Of a stretch of DNA of 36,936 nt, positions 33,814 to 36,936 are shown one piece after another (the stretch's first letter is position 1; each line of letters begins with the position of its first letter). Source of the DNA: Chitinophaga pinensis. GTDB lineage: Bacteria; Bacteroidota; Bacteroidia; Flavobacteriales_D; Crocinitomicaceae. A program made the position numbers and the translations under genes. The notes under the pieces were generated by a model, which searched no databases, was not told where the DNA came from, and saw only the letters and a program-made list of their open reading frames with translations. The DNA lies in assembly GCA_945902745.1 (NCBI GenBank), contig CAMDNE010000026.1:1-36936 (forward strand). The letters are read 5' to 3'.

Positions 33814-34538
33814 AAACCTACGGATTAATAGGTGAAAAATTAGATTATTCTTTTTCTAAAACATTTTTTGACGCATATTTTAAGAAGAATAATACCGATG
33901 CAGTGTTCATTAATTATGAAATCCCAACGGTTGATGCAGTTATTGAAGTTTTCAAAAAAGATATTTCAGGTTTAACGGTTACAATTCCTTATAAAGAAAC
34001 GATAATTCCGTTTTTAGATGAAATCACCTCTGAAGCAAAAGAAATTGGAGCAGTCAATGTTATTCAATTCAAAGATGGGAAAAGAATAGGACACAATTCA
34101 GATGCATATGGTTTTCAACAATCAATTAAACCCTTTTTAACCAACCTTCATGAACGTGCGCTCATATTAGGAACAGGAGGTGCGTCGAAAGCAGTTGCAC
34201 ATGTTTTTAAAAGTATTGGAATTGATGTGATATTCTGTTCAAGAAATCCGTCAGGGCCAAAAGAATTTTCATACGATTTACTGAACGAACACATGGTTAA
34301 CGCTTGTAAAGTAATCGTTAATTGTACGCCAATCGGTACCTTTCCAAATGTTGACGAATCCATTGATTTTCCATTTCAATTCCTTACAAAAGATCATTTG
34401 GTGGTTGATTTAATCTATAATCCTGCAAAAACAAAGTTTCTTCAAAAAGCAGAAGAAGTTGGAGCAACAATTTTGAATGGTGAATCCATGTTAAAAGAGC
34501 AGGCGCTTAAAGCTTGGGAAATTTGGAATGAACAATAG
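33810..34538 (+). CDS. aroE: Shikimate dehydrogenase
   Basis: This 242-residue enzyme of aromatic amino-acid synthesis reduces 3-dehydroshikimate with NADPH. It has the family opening MKTYGLIGEKLDYSFSKTFFDAYF, the catalytic Lys62 in GLTVTIPYKE, Asp98 in NSDAYGF, and the nucleotide-binding loop GTGGASKAVA (121-130). Later come VNCTPIGTFPNVD, DLIYNPAKTKFL and NGESMLKEQALKAWEIW. It is slightly shorter than typical (about 270), with the difference in surface loops. The start codon overlaps the DedA stop (ATGA). Confidence 0.96.
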   Translation: MKTYGLIGEKLDYSFSKTFFDAYFKKNNTDAVFINYEIPTVDAVIEVFKKDISGLTVTIPYKETIIPFLDEITSEAKEIGAVNVIQFKDGKRIGHNSDAYGFQQSIKPFLTNLHERALILGTGGASKAVAHVFKSIGIDVIFCSRNPSGPKEFSYDLLNEHMVNACKVIVNCTPIGTFPNVDESIDFPFQFLTKDHLVVDLIYNPAKTKFLQKAEEVGATILNGESMLKEQALKAWEIWNEQ

Positions 34539-34565
34539 TCAATTTACTTCTTTAAACATAATTGT

Positions 34566-35201
34566 ATGTCCGAATTACTTGACAGAATCTTAGAAGGGGA
34601 AAATCAACACCAAGATTTTAAATTCAAAATTGACGATTCTTGTAAAATTGCTAGAACGTTATGTGCTTTTGCAAATACGGACGGCGGAAGTTTGTTGATT
34701 GGTGTAAAAGACAGCCGAAAAATTGTAGGGTGTGATCCAAAAGAAGAACTTCAAATGATTGAAATTGCAGCAAAATCATTCTGTCAGCCAGAAATTGAAT
34801 TTACTTCAAAGGTTTGGCAAGAGGAATTTCGACTCGTTTTGGAAATTATTGTACCTAAGTCGAAGCAAATTCCCCACAAATCAAAAGATGATAATGGACG
34901 TTGGCATCCTTATATTAGAGTGCAAGATCATACTACTGTTGTAAATAAAATAGTAGAATCTGTCTGGAAGGAACAAAGAAAAGCTTCGTTTAGTCAAAAC
35001 AAATTGAATCAGGAAGATGACGATTTACTAAATATTATAAGAGGGGAACAAAAAATTACTTTGAGCCAATTATATAAAAAATCAAATTCGCCTCTTAGTA
35101 AAGTGGATGAAATTGTTGTTAGGTTGATTTGCCAAAATTTTGTTGAAATGAAATTTGAACGTGACGGAGTTTATTATAAATCAATTGATTTACCGCATTA
35201 A
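34566..35201 (+). CDS. AlbA_2 (Schlafen AAA_4-type) domain protein
   Basis: This 211-residue protein has the AlbA_2 domain at about residues 5-130: EGENQHQDFKFKIDDSCKIARTLCAFANTDGGSLLIGVKDSRKIVG, then FRLVLEIIVPKSKQIPHKSK and PYIRVQDHTTVVN. The C-terminal ~70 residues (DDDLLNIIRGEQKITLSQLYKKSNSPLSKVDEIVVRLICQNFVEMKFERDGVYY) look like a winged-helix module. It is probably a nucleic-acid-binding cytoplasmic protein. Domains of this type occur in regulators and in some defence proteins, but nothing else here points to defence. It starts 27 bases after aroE, in the same direction. Confidence 0.82.
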   Translation: MSELLDRILEGENQHQDFKFKIDDSCKIARTLCAFANTDGGSLLIGVKDSRKIVGCDPKEELQMIEIAAKSFCQPEIEFTSKVWQEEFRLVLEIIVPKSKQIPHKSKDDNGRWHPYIRVQDHTTVVNKIVESVWKEQRKASFSQNKLNQEDDDLLNIIRGEQKITLSQLYKKSNSPLSKVDEIVVRLICQNFVEMKFERDGVYYKSIDLPH

Positions 35202-35314
35202 TTTTATCAAAATCACATCCGTTGATTTCTTAAATTTTCATAAAATTGGTGTTTTCTCAGTTTTATGTCATACATTTAGAAACATTTTAAATAAGCATAA
35301 ATAAACATAATTAA

Positions 35315-35506
35315 ATGGGAAGACCAGCTACAAGACCGGCACGACTGAAAAATGGATTTTATATAGAAGTCAAAACACAAGGAAGTAGTGCCATATTAGT
35401 TAGAAGAGATACAAGAGAACAAATGCTTCTAGCTGCAGAAGATTACGCACGAACTAAACAAGTTACCATTCGCGGTGAAATGCGAAATGATAAATGGACT
35501 GATTAA
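35315..35506 (+). CDS. Small basic conserved protein (hypothetical)
   Basis: This 63-residue protein is MGRPATRPARLKNGFYIEV... ending ...EMRNDKWTD, rich in Arg and Lys (about 14 basic residues) with no signal or membrane segment. It has the look of a small conserved cytoplasmic protein, probably binding nucleic acid, but the family is not recognised with confidence. A TACATTTA box at 35271-35278 lies about 37 bases upstream. A strong terminator begins 9 bases after the stop, so it is likely a single-gene transcript. Confidence 0.75.
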   Translation: MGRPATRPARLKNGFYIEVKTQGSSAILVRRDTREQMLLAAEDYARTKQVTIRGEMRNDKWTD

Positions 35507-35514
35507 TTAAACTG

Positions 35515-35539
35515 GGCCTTCTTTGGAAGGCCTTTTTTT
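35515..35539 (+). terminator. Intrinsic terminator abutting the MtfA-like gene
   Basis: A 7-bp perfect stem GGCCTTC/GAAGGCC with a TTTG loop is followed by seven T's (35533-35539). The last T is directly followed by the ATG at 35540, so there is no room for a separate promoter or leader between them. Confidence 0.9.
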
Positions 35540-36433
35540 ATGAATAAATACATACAATTTTTAAAAGGTAAAGCGAGATTCACAATGTGGATCTTAATTT
35601 TTTGTACCCTACTTATAACTGTTCCAATTCTTTTGAGTTCTAATTACAGAACAACTGCAAAAGTTATTGGAATTGTCACTGTCATTGCGCTATCCTACGC
35701 ACTTTGGTTGTGGAAAACTCAAACAATCAGGAAGATTAATCGAAAATCTCGTATTAGAATTAATTTAAATGATAAGTTTTGGTTAAATGAACATATTCCA
35801 TTTTATAGAAACTTAAGTAAAAAGGATAAAATAATTTTTGAAGATAGAATTGGACTCTTCTTAGCCGAAATTGCTGTTTCAGAGGTAGACAAAAAAGTTC
35901 CAGATAAATCAACCTGCTTTTACGTTGCTTCTTCGGCAGTTATAACTTTTTGGGGATTGCCTTATTGGAATTATGGTGAACTTACAGAAGTATTAATTTA
36001 TCCTGAAAATTTTAATCAACAAAATGAAATCATTAAACATGGGATGATTCAAGGCAAAATTCACCAGGGTGGATTAATGGACTCGACAATGATATTATCA
36101 TTACCTGCTTTAATAAGTGGTTTTACTGTATTAGATGGTCAAAATGTAGGTATTCATGAATTTTCGCATTTATTAGATAAGCAAGACAATGAAATTGACG
36201 GCTTGCCATTTATGTTTGATGAGGGAAACAGGAAAGTGTGGACGCAATTTGTCGAAATTGAATTAATGAAGAAAGGTCATCCATCAAAAATCGATAGGTA
36301 CGCATTTACAAATGATGAGGAATTCTTCGCAGTTGTCATGGAAACATATAGAGAATTGCCAAATCGCTTAAATAAAAAGTATCCTGAATTGTACCAAATA
36401 CTGGATTCTTATCTGAACAACAGAAATAATTAA
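35540..36433 (+). CDS. MtfA-like zinc peptidase (M90 family) with N-terminal membrane segments
   Basis: This 297-residue protein has two hydrophobic segments at about residues 16-32 and 40-57, so the catalytic domain is probably membrane-tethered. From about residue 75 it follows the MtfA family: FWLNEHIPFYRNLSKKDKIIFEDRI, the zinc site HEFSH at 206-210 (NVGIHEFSHLLDKQ), and a downstream Glu at 260/261 (NDEEFFAVVMETY). MtfA cleaves peptides and in enterobacteria binds the Mlc regulator; Mlc is not expected here. The ATG at 35540 directly follows the T tract of a terminator, leaving no visible ribosome-binding site. An in-frame ATG at 35585 (MWILIF) is a possible alternative start. Confidence 0.88.
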   Translation: MNKYIQFLKGKARFTMWILIFCTLLITVPILLSSNYRTTAKVIGIVTVIALSYALWLWKTQTIRKINRKSRIRINLNDKFWLNEHIPFYRNLSKKDKIIFEDRIGLFLAEIAVSEVDKKVPDKSTCFYVASSAVITFWGLPYWNYGELTEVLIYPENFNQQNEIIKHGMIQGKIHQGGLMDSTMILSLPALISGFTVLDGQNVGIHEFSHLLDKQDNEIDGLPFMFDEGNRKVWTQFVEIELMKKGHPSKIDRYAFTNDEEFFAVVMETYRELPNRLNKKYPELYQILDSYLNNRNN

Positions 36434-36516
36434 AATAATTTTCATTTCCAATCTCTATCTTTTCAGGGAGTTAAGGATTATTTTTTATTTTTTCAAAAAA
36501 AGATTGTTGAAAACCC

Positions 36517-36546
36517 TTGTTTAAGTAAAAAGAGTGTCTATCTTTG
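36517..36546 (+). promoter_or_regulatory. rRNA operon promoter P1
   Basis: TTG at 36517-36519 and TATCTTTG at 36539-36546 have exactly 19 bases between them, matching the Bacteroidota consensus. A C-rich hairpin begins just after (CCG/CGG plus CCC/GGG with a TAGT bulge) and is followed by TTTT. Confidence 0.85.
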
Positions 36547-36675
36547 CACCCCCGTTACAGCGGTAGTGGGTTTTGAGATTGAGAGTTTGATAAGCGAGAT
36601 TGTATTTTGAATTTGAGGTTTAGTCGTATTAAAAAGCGGTTTTAGTCGAAAAGGAAAAAATATTTTAAAAAAAGC

Positions 36676-36705
36676 TTGTTAGAATAAAATAAGTTAATAC
36701 CTTTG
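36676..36705 (+). promoter_or_regulatory. rRNA operon promoter P2
   Basis: TTG at 36676-36678 and TACCTTTG at 36698-36705 again have 19 bases between them. Both boxes are offset by exactly 159 bases from the P1 boxes, so P1 and P2 look like copies of one module. Confidence 0.85.
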
Positions 36706-36709
36706 CCCT

Positions 36710-36734
36710 CCCAAATCTAACGAGATTGGGTTTT
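36710..36734 (+). promoter_or_regulatory. Start-proximal hairpin with T tract downstream of P2
   Basis: CCCAAATCT pairs with AGATTGGG (one bulged A) around a 4-base AACG loop, followed by TTTT. It would form within the first ~25 nt of the P2 transcript. It looks like a weak terminator or attenuator, or a 5'-end stabiliser. Confidence 0.6.
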
Positions 36735-36798
36735 AAAAATAAGATAAACGAATCGATTGGGTTGCTTAGATTGGGTTCTAAGAAACAGACAAAAGAGA

Positions 36799-36810
36799 GT
36801 TCTTTGAAAT
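36799..36810 (+). promoter_or_regulatory. boxA-like antitermination element in the 16S leader
   Basis: GTTCTTTGAAAT resembles the TGCTCTTTAACA boxA core and lies about 70-80 bases before the 16S 5' end, where rRNA boxA sites are found. It would recruit NusB/NusE-type antitermination factors. Confidence 0.55.
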
Positions 36811-36877
36811 ATTGAGAAATAAAGGAAACAGCATAAGAATTTAAATTAAACGAGCCACAACAAAATTCAAAGTTTTT

Positions 36878-36936
<59 letters not shown>

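Larger units (their letters stand above)
36434..36877 (+). other. rRNA operon upstream region and leader (444 bp, no protein gene)
   Basis: This stretch holds two promoters (36517-36546 and 36676-36705), each followed by a hairpin and GGGTTTT. GATAAGCGA and GATAAACGA follow at 36589 and 36743. Three GATTGGGTT elements occur near 36725, 36755 and 36770, and a boxA-like element lies near 36799. A minus-strand ORF crosses it but runs into the 16S gene and is not real. Confidence 0.85.

Noticed and set aside
34566-35201. AlbA_2/Schlafen-type gene as part of a defence island
   Set aside because: Neighbours are aroE, a small basic protein and a peptidase, with no nuclease, restriction, toxin or mobile genes.

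Overview
The window is low-GC DNA from a Bacteroidota genome, most likely the Flavobacteriales and possibly a Crocinitomicaceae/Fluviicola-like lineage (the family level is inference). Supporting signs are seven secreted or surface proteins, six of which end in type IX secretion (T9SS) sorting domains: four type A and two type B (gliding-motility-associated C-terminal). There are also menaquinone genes (menA, menC), promoters of the Bacteroidota type (TTG, about 19 nt, TAnnTTTG), and a 16S rRNA 5' end with a Bacteroidota-like sequence at the right edge.

Layout. Positions 1-2.5 kb hold the end of a T9SS cargo gene, a tiny membrane-protein ORF between two identical terminator hairpins, and a secreted von Willebrand type D protein. 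From 2.6 to 5.3 kb lie a T9SS-exported subtilase and a GNAT acetyltransferase. From 5.5 to 13.3 kb, on the minus strand, are a nitronate monooxygenase-like protein, a catalytic/non-catalytic M16 peptidase pair, a 1096-residue type B surface protein and a GT9 glycosyltransferase. From 13.5 to 22 kb, on the plus strand, are an SBBP/PKD type B surface protein, an M42 aminopeptidase, an Omp28-like T9SS protein, a two-helix membrane protein and a DUF4846 lipoprotein. From 21.9 to 24.1 kb, on the minus strand, is a compact rlpA-like / cytochrome c / CaiB-type CoA-transferase / GNAT cluster. From 24.3 to 29 kb are tex, an SprB-repeat T9SS protein and a DEAD-box helicase. From 29.1 to 31.2 kb, on the minus strand, are menA and menC. 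From 31.3 to 36.4 kb, on the plus strand, are a second nitronate monooxygenase, a hotdog protein, rhodanese / DedA / aroE, an AlbA_2 (Schlafen-type) protein, a 63-residue conserved small protein and an MtfA-like peptidase. The window closes with a 444-bp rRNA leader carrying two promoter modules and the first bases of 16S rRNA.

The genes are mostly housekeeping plus cell-surface functions. The protein genes do not form an obvious defence or mobile system: there is no transposase, integrase, CRISPR array or tRNA. The most unusual signal is in the non-coding DNA. Two period-7 tandem arrays with inverted arms sit exactly at convergent gene ends. A third heptamer array lies inside the menC coding frame, and a period-8 array lies between menA and menC. 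A second signal is the apparent duplication of a promoter-plus-hairpin module in front of the rRNA operon.
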